A DNA stretch of 64,000 nucleotides from Flavobacteriia bacterium (GTDB taxonomy: Bacteria; Bacteroidota; Bacteroidia; Flavobacteriales_D; Crocinitomicaceae), in assembly GCA_947463445.1 (NCBI GenBank), contig CANHRS010000001.1:1-64000 (forward strand), written 5' to 3'. The notes below the pieces were generated by a model. It made no database searches and had not been told where the DNA came from. It saw only the letters and a program-made list of their open reading frames with translations. The number at the start of each line of letters is the position of its first letter. Position 1 is the stretch's first letter. Shown one piece after another: positions 51,065 to 60,476 of this stretch. The position numbers and the translations under genes were made by a program.

Positions 51065-52429
51065 TTAATAGTGACATTTTGCGCATTCCCATCCTCCAAG
51101 TTCTTTAACGGTAACTTTACCATCATCTAAGTACTTGTTGTAAAGAGATTTGTCGTTATTCAATAGACGTCTATGAATTTCATCATAGTATCCATCTTTT
51201 TTACCATCTAATGGCCCTTCTTGAATTGCTTTTTCACCGTGACATTCGATACACCATCCCATCGTTAATGTTGGACGAGTCAACGGAATATTTCCTTCAA
51301 TTTTATTTAATTCACCAACAGGAACTACACGAGCAGTTTCTTTTTGTTTTGTCATATCACCATGACACTGCTTACAGTCTACGCCACCAACAACAACGTG
51401 TTGTGAGTGATTAAAATAAACGTGATCTGGAAGAACGTGTACTTTATTCCATTTGATAGGTTTAGTGTGACCAGTATATGACCCAGCACCTTCCGTACTC
51501 CAACCAGCTGCTTCGTAAATAGCTTTGATTTTTTCTTGTTGTTCTGGAGTTCTACCATTAACTTGTTTGTGACAATTCATACAAACATTGACAGTCGGTA
51601 AACTAGCAGATTTAGATTTTGTTACAGAATTATGACAGTATTTACAATCGATGCCATTTACGCCTGCATGTATATCATGCGGAAATTCAATTGGCTGTGA
51701 TGGTTGGTAATCTTCTACAACACCTATATCGCCCAAACTTAGAACTAGAGAAACAATTAAAGAGAAAACCAACACTAAAGAAGTTATACCTACATAAATT
51801 TTATTTTTCCAAGCCCAAGCTTTAAACTCTTGCATGTAACTTTGTTCGTCTGCATCATTCGCTTCATTTAAAGCAGCTTTCAGCTGACGACGAACACCAC
51901 TCACAGCACCTATAATTACAGCAAAAATTACACCTAAAAGAATCCACACCCAAGAAAAAGAACCCTCTTCCGTTTCTTCAGACATATTAGATTCTCCCAT
52001 AGCACCTCCACTACCATCAGCTGCTCCCCCTGCAGCTCCACCTGCCGCTGGGTCTGGTGTAGAATCTACATAATCAAAAATCGCATCGATTTCTTCTTTT
52101 TTCAATTCAGGAAATGCTTGCATCGCACTAGCAGCCCAAGTAGAAACTGTTTGTGCGTAAGGATCGGAAGCTGCTGCTGCTTGCCAGTTATTTACCCATT
52201 GGTAAATTGAACCTTCTTTCGCTCCTCCATCAGCCCATTTTTTACGAACTTGGAATAATTTTGGCCCAGTCCCATTCTTATGTGGTTGGTGACAGGTAGC
52301 ACATTTAGCCTTAAAAAGACCTTCTCCTTGTGCATTAGCATTAAATGAACCTGCAAAAAGCAACATAGATAACGTTGCTAAAGCCCATTTGTTAACTGAT
52401 TTAAACACTTGATTTATAAATATTTTCAT
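51065..52429 (-). CDS. actA: alternative complex III subunit ActA, multiheme cytochrome c with N-terminal monoheme domain
   Basis: Six CxxCH motifs: CATCH, CKYCH, CMNCH, CKQCH, CIECH, CAKCH; start set at MKIFINQV (ORF track 52492). Confidence 0.9.
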   Translation of the reverse strand: MKIFINQVFKSVNKWALATLSMLLFAGSFNANAQGEGLFKAKCATCHQPHKNGTGPKLFQVRKKWADGGAKEGSIYQWVNNWQAAAASDPYAQTVSTWAASAMQAFPELKKEEIDAIFDYVDSTPDPAAGGAAGGAADGSGGAMGESNMSEETEEGSFSWVWILLGVIFAVIIGAVSGVRRQLKAALNEANDADEQSYMQEFKAWAWKNKIYVGITSLVLVFSLIVSLVLSLGDIGVVEDYQPSQPIEFPHDIHAGVNGIDCKYCHNSVTKSKSASLPTVNVCMNCHKQVNGRTPEQQEKIKAIYEAAGWSTEGAGSYTGHTKPIKWNKVHVLPDHVYFNHSQHVVVGGVDCKQCHGDMTKQKETARVVPVGELNKIEGNIPLTRPTLTMGWCIECHGEKAIQEGPLDGKKDGYYDEIHRRLLNNDKSLYNKYLDDGKVTVKELGGWECAKCHY

Positions 52430-52631
52430 AAATAAATTTTTTGTCGTGTGAGAAAATACACCATTTGACATCAGCAAAATTAAAATAATCACAGTGATTT
52501 ATGACAATTCTATGACAATTTTACTTGTAGATGTTTTAATTTAAAATGATTCTAAATAAGGATGTGAAAAATTAAAATGAATTAACAATTTTATGGTGAC
52601 AACTCGATAGAGTAAAATTCCTATTTAAGTA

Positions 52632-52639
52632 TATCTTTG
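52632..52639 (+). promoter_or_regulatory. -7 element TATCTTTG
   Basis: TAnnTTTG 5 bp before ATG at 52645. Confidence 0.4.
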
Positions 52640-52644
52640 CAAGC

Positions 52645-53085
52645 ATGAAAACACAATTATTTATACTTTTTATCTTATTGTCTGCCATTGGATTTAGTCA
52701 GAATACTAAGGAAAATTCAGGAGTAGTAATTATTAAAGACAAAAAAATTGATGATTTAATTAAAAATAAAAGTAACATACGACGCGTTTCTACAGCAGGA
52801 TATCGGGTGCAAATTTATTTTAGTACAGATAAGGATAAAGTGCAAGAATTGCGCATGAAATTCATCAAACAATACCCTAAGATGGAAACATATATAACTT
52901 TTGATGCTCCAAATTACATTTTAAGGGTAGGTGATTTCTCGGAAAAAAACGATGCTGAACGATTTAAAAAGGAAATATTTCGTGAATATCCTGAAAACTT
53001 CATTATTAAAACAGCAATCAATGTTCCAAATGATGATGAAGACAATTGGGACTCTAAAGATAAGAGTGACGAAGTGACGAAGTGA
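52645..53085 (+). CDS. SPOR domain-containing secreted protein
   Basis: GYRVQIYFSTDKDKVQELRMKFIKQYPKMETYITFDAPNYILRVGDFSEKNDAERF. Confidence 0.85.
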   Translation: MKTQLFILFILLSAIGFSQNTKENSGVVIIKDKKIDDLIKNKSNIRRVSTAGYRVQIYFSTDKDKVQELRMKFIKQYPKMETYITFDAPNYILRVGDFSEKNDAERFKKEIFREYPENFIIKTAINVPNDDEDNWDSKDKSDEVTK

Positions 53086-53172
53086 CGAAGTGACGCTTTT
53101 ATTATAGTTTTTAGATTAACAGATTGCAGATTGGTAGATTGCAGATTACAAATTGACAGATTTTCAGATTGG
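53058..53172. repeat. compound short tandem repeat (GTGACGAA)n + (AGATTGCAGATTNN)n
   Basis: agataagagtgacgaagtgacgaagtgacgaagtgacg then ttagattaacagattgcagattggtagattgcagattacaaattgacagattttcagattgg. Confidence 0.85.
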
Positions 53173-54318
53173 TCGTGTGGCTACGAAGCCCGTTGAAAAA
53201 CATGCTTGGAGAAGATATCCACCGGTGGGTGCGTCCCAGTCAATCATTTCACCAACAATACTAATTTTTGGATAGTTGATTAAACGTAAGTTTTCATCCA
53301 ATTCATTCCAAGAAACTCCACCACAACACGAAATTGCTTCTTCAATAGGCCTGAACGAAATTGGTTGAATGAAAAAAGACTTTATTAATTTTGCTATATA
53401 ATGTGTTGATGTATAGTTATCCTTTGTTAAGTAAGTTTTAAACCAAAAAATTATTGGATTGGGAATTTTCAATTTGTTTAATCCTTCCGAAATATTTTTT
53501 GCATTGCTTAAAACTTCAACAATTTCATTTTCGAAAAAATCGGGTTTGAAATCAATCAAAATTGGTAAAGAAATATTTGAGCGAATTGAAGGATTGAGAT
53601 AATAAATAGGTGCTCCTTCTACTCCGTAATTGGTCAAAACAACCTCTCCTTTTCGCCTTGCATTGTGATGAGAGACAATTACATTTTTAAAAACTTCTCC
53701 TTGAAATTTTTGTAAAAATTCAGTTGGTAATAAACAGTTAATTCCTGCATTAGAAGCCTGGAATGGAACAATTTCAATTTTTTTAGATTTAAATAACGAA
53801 ACCCAAGCAGTATCTGATCCTGTTTTTGGCCAAGAGGCAGCACCTAGTCCTAAAACAAGGTGATCGAATCGGTGTTTTTCAAAAACTGTATTTGTTTTTA
53901 TAACAACTTCATCCGAAGAAAAGTCTTGGAGTGTTGCGTTGAAGAAAAACTTTACACCTTGACTTTTTAAAAAATTCAACCAAGTTTTCAAGACAAAAGC
54001 CGGTTTGACTTCTTTCACAGGAAAAATTTTACCAGAGGAACCTACATAGGTTTCAATTCCTAATTCTTTGAACCAAGCAATTAAGTCAACGTTCGTAAAC
54101 TGACGAACAATAGCTGCAATTTGGGAATGAGAATAATAAGAACTAAAGTCATCCAATGAGCCTTCATGCGTTAGATTAAAACCACCATCCCCTGCAACAA
54201 GAAACTTACGACCAGCGGTTTTCATTTTCTCAAAAACAAGTACTTCATAACCATTTTTGATTGCATGTGTAGCAGCCATGAGTGAAGCAGGTCCAGCACC
54301 GATGATAATAGTTTTCAT
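53164..54318 (-). CDS. TIGR03862-like NAD(P)/FAD-dependent flavoprotein (BaiN/RdsA-like)
   Basis: IIGAGPASLMAATHAIKNGYEVLVFEKMKTAGRKFLVAGDGGFNLTH; GVSWNELDENLRLINYP; WDAPTGGYLLQACFSTG. Confidence 0.88.
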   Translation of the reverse strand: MKTIIIGAGPASLMAATHAIKNGYEVLVFEKMKTAGRKFLVAGDGGFNLTHEGSLDDFSSYYSHSQIAAIVRQFTNVDLIAWFKELGIETYVGSSGKIFPVKEVKPAFVLKTWLNFLKSQGVKFFFNATLQDFSSDEVVIKTNTVFEKHRFDHLVLGLGAASWPKTGSDTAWVSLFKSKKIEIVPFQASNAGINCLLPTEFLQKFQGEVFKNVIVSHHNARRKGEVVLTNYGVEGAPIYYLNPSIRSNISLPILIDFKPDFFENEIVEVLSNAKNISEGLNKLKIPNPIIFWFKTYLTKDNYTSTHYIAKLIKSFFIQPISFRPIEEAISCCGGVSWNELDENLRLINYPKISIVGEMIDWDAPTGGYLLQACFSTGFVATRPI

Positions 54319-54332
54319 ATAGAAAAATTAAA

Positions 54333-54366
54333 TAAAAATTCCGCAGGATTATAAATCACTGCGGAA
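54333..54366 (-). terminator. intrinsic terminator of purT
   Basis: Minus strand ttccgcag...ctgcggaatttttattt. Confidence 0.7.
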
Positions 54367-54405
54367 CATTTTATTAATGTGTAGAATTAATATACTTTAT
54401 ATATT

Positions 54406-55566
54406 TTATTTCACTGATATTTGAGCAGCCATTGCTTGTGCTTTTTCCACGAGCTCTGTGACATCTTGATTTCCGTAAGTTAAAGTAACCGCCATTCTTC
54501 GGTAAGGACGGGTAGATGGTTTACCAAAGAGACGCAAATCACTATTTGAGAAAATAGCCGCTTGGTCTAATCCTATAAAAACTGGTTCGTTTTCTGAAGT
54601 TTCAGTCGCTAAAACAACTGCACTTGCACCATTTCTATGCAAATCGATTTGAGGAATTGGAATATTTAATATTGAACGTGCGTGTAATTCAAATTCATTG
54701 TAGGATTGTGTACCTGCTAGTGTAACCATACCAGTATCATGAGGTCTTGGAGAAAGTTCTGAAAAATAAGCACCTTCTTTTGTAATAAAGAATTCAACTC
54801 CCCAAAGACCAGCGCCACCTAAAGCTTTCGTAACATCTGCAGCCATTTGTTGTGCCTCTTTTAAATGTTCTTCATTCATTGGCATTGGTTGCCAACTTTC
54901 TTGGTAGTCTCCTCGTTCTTGTCTATGACCTATTGGTGGACAAAATAATGTTGGTCCATCTTTTTGAGTTACTGTTAACAAAGTAATTTCGTAGTCAAAA
55001 TCTATGAAACCTTCCACTATTACTTCTTTCAAATCTCCTCTTGAACCTTCTAAAGCGTAGTCCCATGCTTTTTGCCAATCTGCTTCCGTTTTAATTACGG
55101 ATTGTCCTTTACCAGAACTTGACATTAATGGTTTTACAACACATGGCATTCCGGTAAATTTTACTGCTTCTACTAACTCATTATAGGAAGTAGCATATTT
55201 ATATTTCGCAGTTCGAACTCCTACTTCAATAGCGGCAAGGTCTCGAATCGCTTTACGGTTCATCGTAAAATTCGCTGCTTTGGCACTTGGCACTACTTGT
55301 ATTCCTTGTTTTTCATAATCATAGAAACGTTCTGTACGAATCGCTTCAATTTCAGGTACTATAAGATCTGGTTTGTGTTTTGCAACAATTTGATCCAACT
55401 GATCCCCATTTAACATATCTATCACTTCAAAATCGTGCGCAACTTGCATCGCTGGTGCATTTTCATAACTATCTACTGCTATTACATATTGTCCAAGACG
55501 TTGTGCAGCGATGGTAAATTCTTTTCCTAATTCACCAGAACCTAGTAGTAAAATTTTTTTTCTCAT
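54406..55566 (-). CDS. purT: formate-dependent phosphoribosylglycinamide formyltransferase
   Basis: [50 protein letters not shown]. Confidence 0.95.
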   Translation of the reverse strand: MRKKILLLGSGELGKEFTIAAQRLGQYVIAVDSYENAPAMQVAHDFEVIDMLNGDQLDQIVAKHKPDLIVPEIEAIRTERFYDYEKQGIQVVPSAKAANFTMNRKAIRDLAAIEVGVRTAKYKYATSYNELVEAVKFTGMPCVVKPLMSSSGKGQSVIKTEADWQKAWDYALEGSRGDLKEVIVEGFIDFDYEITLLTVTQKDGPTLFCPPIGHRQERGDYQESWQPMPMNEEHLKEAQQMAADVTKALGGAGLWGVEFFITKEGAYFSELSPRPHDTGMVTLAGTQSYNEFELHARSILNIPIPQIDLHRNGASAVVLATETSENEPVFIGLDQAAIFSNSDLRLFGKPSTRPYRRMAVTLTYGNQDVTELVEKAQAMAAQISVK

Positions 55567-55650
55567 AAAACAAAGGTAATAAATAAGAAAAAATAGCGCA
55601 AAAAATTATTTCTTCTTACAAGCAAACTCATAACCAAAGTAAAAAAAGAC

Positions 55651-55658
55651 TACTTTTG
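55651..55658 (+). promoter_or_regulatory. -7 element TACTTTTG upstream of prs
   Basis: TAnnTTTG 21 bp before ATG at 55680. Confidence 0.45.
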
Positions 55659-55679
55659 TTGTTTTCAAAACAAGAATTT

Positions 55680-56618
55680 ATGTCGATTGGTGTTAAAATA
55701 TTTGCTGGAAGAGCCTCGAAAGATTTAGCAGGAAGAATTGCAGCTTCCTATGGTACTACTTTAGGTGATGTTAAAGTATTAGATTTCAGCGATGGGGAAT
55801 TTCAACCATCTTTTGAAGAAACTGTTCGTGGACAAGATGTATTTATTGTACAATCTACTATGCCGCCAAGCGACAATTTATTTGAATTATTATTATTAAT
55901 TGATGCTGCAAAAAGAGCATCTGCTAGAAAGATTATAGCTGTTATTCCTTATTTTGGATTAGCAAGACAAGATAGAAAAGATAAACCACGTGTTGCAATT
56001 GGTGCTAAATTGGTTGCGAATATGTTAATGGCTGCTGGTGTAGACCGTGTAATAACGATGGATTTACATGCGGAGCAAATTCAAGGATTTTTCGAAGTTC
56101 CTGTAGATCATTTATATGCATCTACTATATTCTACAAAGAGTTACATGAGTTAAACAAAACTGGAAACTTAATCATGGCTGCACCAGATGCTGGAGGAGC
56201 TAAGCGCGCAAATTCATATGCTAAAGTTTTAAATATCGGTTTAGCATTATGTCACAAAAATCGTAAAAAAGCGAATGAGATTGCGGAGATGACCGTTATT
56301 GGAGATGTTGCAGGTAAAGATGTAATCCTAGTTGATGACATGTGTGATACCGCTGGGACATTGACAACTGCGGCTGATTTATTTATAGAGAAAGGTGCAA
56401 AAAGTGTTCGTGCATTTTGTACACATGCCATCTTATCGGGTCCAGCTTATGAGCGTATTGAAAATTCAAAAATTACAGAATTAATCGTTACGGATACCAT
56501 TCCATTAAAGAGACATTCTGACAAAATAAGAGTATTGCCAGTTGACGAGTTGTTTGCAGATGTTATTAAAAGTTTGATAACAAACAAGTCAATTAGTGAT
56601 TTATTTGTAATTTCGTAA
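55680..56618 (+). CDS. prs: ribose-phosphate pyrophosphokinase
   Basis: IPYFGLARQDRKDKPR, DMCDTAGTL; start set at MSIGVKIF (ORF track 55656). Confidence 0.95.
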   Translation: MSIGVKIFAGRASKDLAGRIAASYGTTLGDVKVLDFSDGEFQPSFEETVRGQDVFIVQSTMPPSDNLFELLLLIDAAKRASARKIIAVIPYFGLARQDRKDKPRVAIGAKLVANMLMAAGVDRVITMDLHAEQIQGFFEVPVDHLYASTIFYKELHELNKTGNLIMAAPDAGGAKRANSYAKVLNIGLALCHKNRKKANEIAEMTVIGDVAGKDVILVDDMCDTAGTLTTAADLFIEKGAKSVRAFCTHAILSGPAYERIENSKITELIVTDTIPLKRHSDKIRVLPVDELFADVIKSLITNKSISDLFVIS

Positions 56619-56641
56619 TCTAATAATCAAAAATAAAACAA

Positions 56642-57226
56642 ATGAAAGTATCAAAATTGAGCGGTTTGTTGAGAGCAAACGTAGGGAAGAAAGATGCTGC
56701 AGCACTTCGCAGAGAAGAGAGAGTACCATGTGTACTTTATGGACAAGGAACGCAAGTTCACTTTTCAGCTCGCAGAATTGACGTTGAAAAATTAGTGTTC
56801 ACTCCAGAGGTGTATCAAGTTGATTTAGATGTTGAAGGAAGAACAGCGAAAGCGATTATCCAAGATATCCAACAAGATAATTTAAATGGAAAAGTAAAAC
56901 ACGTAGATTTCTATGAGTTGAACGAAGCTAAACCAGTTAAAGTTGCATTACCAGTTCGTTTAACTGGAGCATCTCGTGGTGTATTAGCAGGGGGTAAATT
57001 ATTACAAGTATTCCGTCGTTTGACAGTATTTGCTTTACCAAGTGCTTTACCAGATGCTGTAACAATTGACATTACAAAATTACGTATTGGACAATCTATT
57101 CGTGTAGGACAAATCGAAGCGAATGGTTTATCTTTCTTGGAGCCTGCTAACGCAGTAGTAGTTTCCGTTAAAATGGCAAGAGGAGCTGCTAAAGGTTCTG
57201 ATGCTGATGACGAGGACGAAGAGTAA
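56642..57226 (+). CDS. rplY: 50S ribosomal protein L25/general stress protein Ctc
   Basis: VPCVLYGQG..., AIIQDIQQDNLNGKVKHVDFYE. Confidence 0.93.
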   Translation: MKVSKLSGLLRANVGKKDAAALRREERVPCVLYGQGTQVHFSARRIDVEKLVFTPEVYQVDLDVEGRTAKAIIQDIQQDNLNGKVKHVDFYELNEAKPVKVALPVRLTGASRGVLAGGKLLQVFRRLTVFALPSALPDAVTIDITKLRIGQSIRVGQIEANGLSFLEPANAVVVSVKMARGAAKGSDADDEDEE

Positions 57227-57247
57227 GAAATATCTTTTTAGAATTGG

Positions 57248-57277
57248 AAGCCTGGCGATTTTTCGTCAGGCTTTTTT
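57248..57277 (+). terminator. intrinsic terminator after rplY
   Basis: aagcctggcgatttttcgtcaggcttttttat. Confidence 0.8.
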
Positions 57278-57302
57278 ATGTTATAAATCTTATCTTTGTA
57301 TT

Positions 57303-57923
57303 ATGACTGAACTAGAACAAAACCTACAAATACGCTTTCCGAATGCAGAAATCACCCTGTTGGAAAAACAATCGGATACGGATATGGATTTACTATTAAT
57401 TTCTACTGTAAAACGTTCGCCAATTCAATTATTAATGACTTGTGGACTATCCGAATACGAGCAGCCTGTTCCAGAGAAATACAAAACACTTCAACATATT
57501 GAACTTTATTTTTGTTTACCAAGTTATTGGGATTTAAATGCTATTGACAGTCCTTCTATGCATTGGGTAAAACCATGGATACAGAAACTAGCTCGATTTT
57601 TACTCGAAAAACAAACTTGGTATGGTGTTGGACATACATTTCCGAATGGAAATCCTTCGGAAGCAATCTCCCCAACGATGCAGCAAAAATATTTTTTATT
57701 GAATACCCCAACCTATTTTTCGGAGGAATTACAACCTTTATTTGTAGCTGGAAAAACCATTGAATTTTTAGCGATTGTTCCCATTTTTGAGGATGAATTA
57801 GATTATAAAATGGGAAAGGGTACGTATAAATTACAAAAGAAATTCTTAGATAAGAATATAACAGAACTATTGGATGATTATCGTATGTCTACCTTAAAAA
57901 ACAAATGGCGTGTATTTCGTTAA
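57303..57923 (+). CDS. suppressor of fused domain-containing protein
   Basis: SPIQLLMTCGLSEYEQPVPEKYKTLQHIELYFCLPSYW; ORF track start 57201 crosses the rplY terminator. Confidence 0.82.
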   Translation: MTELEQNLQIRFPNAEITLLEKQSDTDMDLLLISTVKRSPIQLLMTCGLSEYEQPVPEKYKTLQHIELYFCLPSYWDLNAIDSPSMHWVKPWIQKLARFLLEKQTWYGVGHTFPNGNPSEAISPTMQQKYFLLNTPTYFSEELQPLFVAGKTIEFLAIVPIFEDELDYKMGKGTYKLQKKFLDKNITELLDDYRMSTLKNKWRVFR

Positions 57924-57991
57924 ACGCTAATTTTTCTATAACAAAAAAACACTAATTACTTCAAGCTAACGAACTTTAGCTAATTATACAA

Positions 57992-57999
57992 TATATTTG
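57992..57999 (+). promoter_or_regulatory. -7 element TATATTTG
   Basis: TAnnTTTG 35 bp before ATG at 58034. Confidence 0.4.
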
Positions 58000-58033
58000 C
58001 AAGTTATACGTTATAGGGTACAATTTTAAGATT

Positions 58034-59026
58034 ATGGAACAACAATTAGATACAATCATACAAAAGGAAAATATCGTTCAATTTATCTGGAAAAAGCGGA
58101 AATTAATTGGCGCAGTTACCTTTTTTGGTGCTATTACATCTTTGATTATTTCATTTTTTATCACCCCTGAATATTTATCCACTGCGATTGTTTTCCCAAC
58201 AGCAACAAGTTCTGTATCCTTCTCTGAGCAACGGAATGCTAAAGCATCCTCTATGGATTTTGGAGAAGAGGAGCAATCTGAACAAATGATACAAATCTTG
58301 CAATCTGCCCAAATACGTGATCGTATAGTGAAGCAATTTGGACTGATGAAGCATTATGAAATTAAACACACAGATCCATATAAGAATCATAAATTAGGTG
58401 AACAGTATACCAGTCACTTTAGTTTTACTCGCACACGTTATGGTTCAATTCAAATAGATGTATTAGATAAAGATGCTACAAAAGCTGCTGCTATGGCAAA
58501 TAAAATTGTAGACCTCATCGATACTGTAAAAAATGAAATGATTAAGGCTAGAACTATTCCTGCTTATGAAATTAATAAGCGAGAAAAAGAACTAATTGAA
58601 CAAGATATTAAAATCATTCTTAACCGCCTGGATAGTTTAAGTGCTATTGGTGTAGTAACGGATGAAGGTCGCGCAACCCTTTTTCAAGCATATAATGAAG
58701 CAAAAGGGAAAGAAGATAGACGTTATTTCCGAAAGCAGATTGAAGTGAATATAAAACATGGAGCAGAATTTGATGGTTTATCGATGATGCGGGATGAAAA
58801 AATGACAAAATTAGCAGAATTTGAAACCGCGTATGACCAGGCAGAATCAGATGCAAATGCCAATTTTAGTCACAAATTCGTTGTGGAACGAGCAGTGAAA
58901 GCAGATAAGAAAGAAAAACCAAAAAAATCAGTGATTGTTCTTATTTCAACACTTTCTACCCTATTATTTATGATATTCTTATTGTTGTTACAAGAACGTA
59001 TCCAAGAACTTAGAAAAACGTCCTAG
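58034..59026 (+). CDS. Wzz/chain-length determinant-like protein
   Basis: Two flanking TM helices, STAIVFPTATSS, C-terminal TM with PKKSVIVLISTL. Confidence 0.82.
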   Translation: MEQQLDTIIQKENIVQFIWKKRKLIGAVTFFGAITSLIISFFITPEYLSTAIVFPTATSSVSFSEQRNAKASSMDFGEEEQSEQMIQILQSAQIRDRIVKQFGLMKHYEIKHTDPYKNHKLGEQYTSHFSFTRTRYGSIQIDVLDKDATKAAAMANKIVDLIDTVKNEMIKARTIPAYEINKREKELIEQDIKIILNRLDSLSAIGVVTDEGRATLFQAYNEAKGKEDRRYFRKQIEVNIKHGAEFDGLSMMRDEKMTKLAEFETAYDQAESDANANFSHKFVVERAVKADKKEKPKKSVIVLISTLSTLLFMIFLLLLQERIQELRKTS

Positions 59027-59031
59027 TGCAA

Positions 59032-60468
59032 ATGGTTAAATCCAATTTATTCGCAATTATCGGAGGTAGTTTATTTATACTATTTTCTCTAGTTGCTTTT
59101 TATGTAGAAAATTGGTTTTACTTTTTTACGCCATTTGCGCTTCTTATTATCTACATATCGATTTATCACACCAAATATGTATTTCTATTTATCCTGTTTG
59201 CAACTCCATTAAGTATAAACATTGAGGAATTTGTAACGAGTGTTGGTTTATATGTCCCAACTGAACCCTTGTTATTTGGACTACTATTACTCGTGATTAT
59301 GTATCAATTACGGACAAATTTTATCCCCGCATTTATTTTTAAAAACGAAATTGTTTGGGCTATTGGTATCTATTTAACTTGGATTTTTATTAGTGCTTGC
59401 ATGAGTACACATCCCCTAGTCTCTTTTAAATTTTTATTGGTAAAACTTTGGTATGTAGTTCCGTTAATTGGTTTTGGTGCACACATTTTTCAAAACAAAC
59501 GGTATATCCGTTCATTTTTGTGGCTCTATAGTGTGTCTATGTGTATTGTGATTGTTTACACCGTCATTAAGCATGCTGGGTATGGTTTTGCGGAAAAACA
59601 AAGTCATTGGGTAATGGATCCTTTTTTTCGGGATCACACAATTTATGGCGCAGCGGTAGCATTGATTTTTCCATTTCTTTTAGGATTATACTTCTCCAAA
59701 AAGCACGATTTATTTACCCAAGTTATTTTAATAGTGCTGTTAATAATCAATTTAACCGGTTTGTATTTTTCCTATACCCGTGCTGCCTGGTTAAGTATTG
59801 TTGCTGCAGGCGGAGTTTGGTTATTAATCGCTTTTAAAATAAAATTTAAGTACATTCTCTTCACTGTTATCAGTTTGGTTGTGGTATTGGCTCTCTCTTG
59901 GACCGAAATTCAATTTGCATTAGCCAAAAATAAATCCGAACATACAACAGAAGATTTTGGAAAACGTTTGGAAAGTGCAGCAAATGTTACCACGGATGCT
60001 TCCAATTTGGAGCGTTTAAATCGCTGGTCGTGTGCTATTTCCATGTTTGAGGAACGTCCTATTTTTGGTTTCGGTCCAGGAACCTACGCTTTTGAATATG
60101 CACGTTTTCAAAAACCAGAAAATTTAACGATTATTTCCACCAATTTTGGGGATGGTGGAAATGCGCACAGTGAATATTTAGGGCCATTATCGGAAATGGG
60201 CGTTTTTGGGTTAATAACGACTTTGTTGTTAATTGGTACAATTTTTTATAAAGGAATTACCTTATATAATCGTTGGGACGAAGGAGATCGCGAGATGCGC
60301 GTATTATTATTATGCATGCTATTGTCTTTGGTAACTTATTTCGTACATGGAATACTTAACAATTACTTGGATACAGATAAAGCATGTGTGCCGATTTTTG
60401 CGATTTGTGCATGTATTGTTGTGATGGAGAAACGAGTGACGGGAGACGAGAGACGAGAGACGAAGTGA
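59032..60468 (+). CDS. O-antigen ligase family protein
   Basis: Multi-TM; LYFSYTRAAWLSIVAAGG, FGFGPGTYAFEYARFQ, NAHSEYLGPLSEMG. Confidence 0.85.
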   Translation: MVKSNLFAIIGGSLFILFSLVAFYVENWFYFFTPFALLIIYISIYHTKYVFLFILFATPLSINIEEFVTSVGLYVPTEPLLFGLLLLVIMYQLRTNFIPAFIFKNEIVWAIGIYLTWIFISACMSTHPLVSFKFLLVKLWYVVPLIGFGAHIFQNKRYIRSFLWLYSVSMCIVIVYTVIKHAGYGFAEKQSHWVMDPFFRDHTIYGAAVALIFPFLLGLYFSKKHDLFTQVILIVLLIINLTGLYFSYTRAAWLSIVAAGGVWLLIAFKIKFKYILFTVISLVVVLALSWTEIQFALAKNKSEHTTEDFGKRLESAANVTTDASNLERLNRWSCAISMFEERPIFGFGPGTYAFEYARFQKPENLTIISTNFGDGGNAHSEYLGPLSEMGVFGLITTLLLIGTIFYKGITLYNRWDEGDREMRVLLLCMLLSLVTYFVHGILNNYLDTDKACVPIFAICACIVVMEKRVTGDERRETK

Positions 60469-60470
60469 CG
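60431..60470. repeat. GTGACG/GAGACGA short tandem repeat overlapping gene 3' end
   Basis: aacgagtgacgggagacgagagacgagagacgaagtgacg; encodes KRVTGDERRETK-stop. Confidence 0.85.
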
Positions 60471-60476
60471 AATTAT

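Noticed and set aside
52010-52060. Gly/Ala-rich repeat in actA
   Set aside because: Ordinary flexible linker between domains, not a mobile or regulatory repeat.
55656-55679. N-terminal extension of prs (MLFSKQEF) from TTG
   Set aside because: The TTG overlaps the TACTTTTG -7 promoter element; ATG at 55680 gives the conserved N-terminus.
57201-57302. N-terminal extension of the SuFu-domain ORF overlapping rplY
   Set aside because: It translates through the rplY 3' end and its terminator hairpin; ATG at 57303 is the credible start.
33910-60468. Two O-antigen ligase-like proteins considered as a duplicated pair
   Set aside because: Sequences are dissimilar beyond general family features and are far apart; multiple Wzy/WaaL-like proteins are common.
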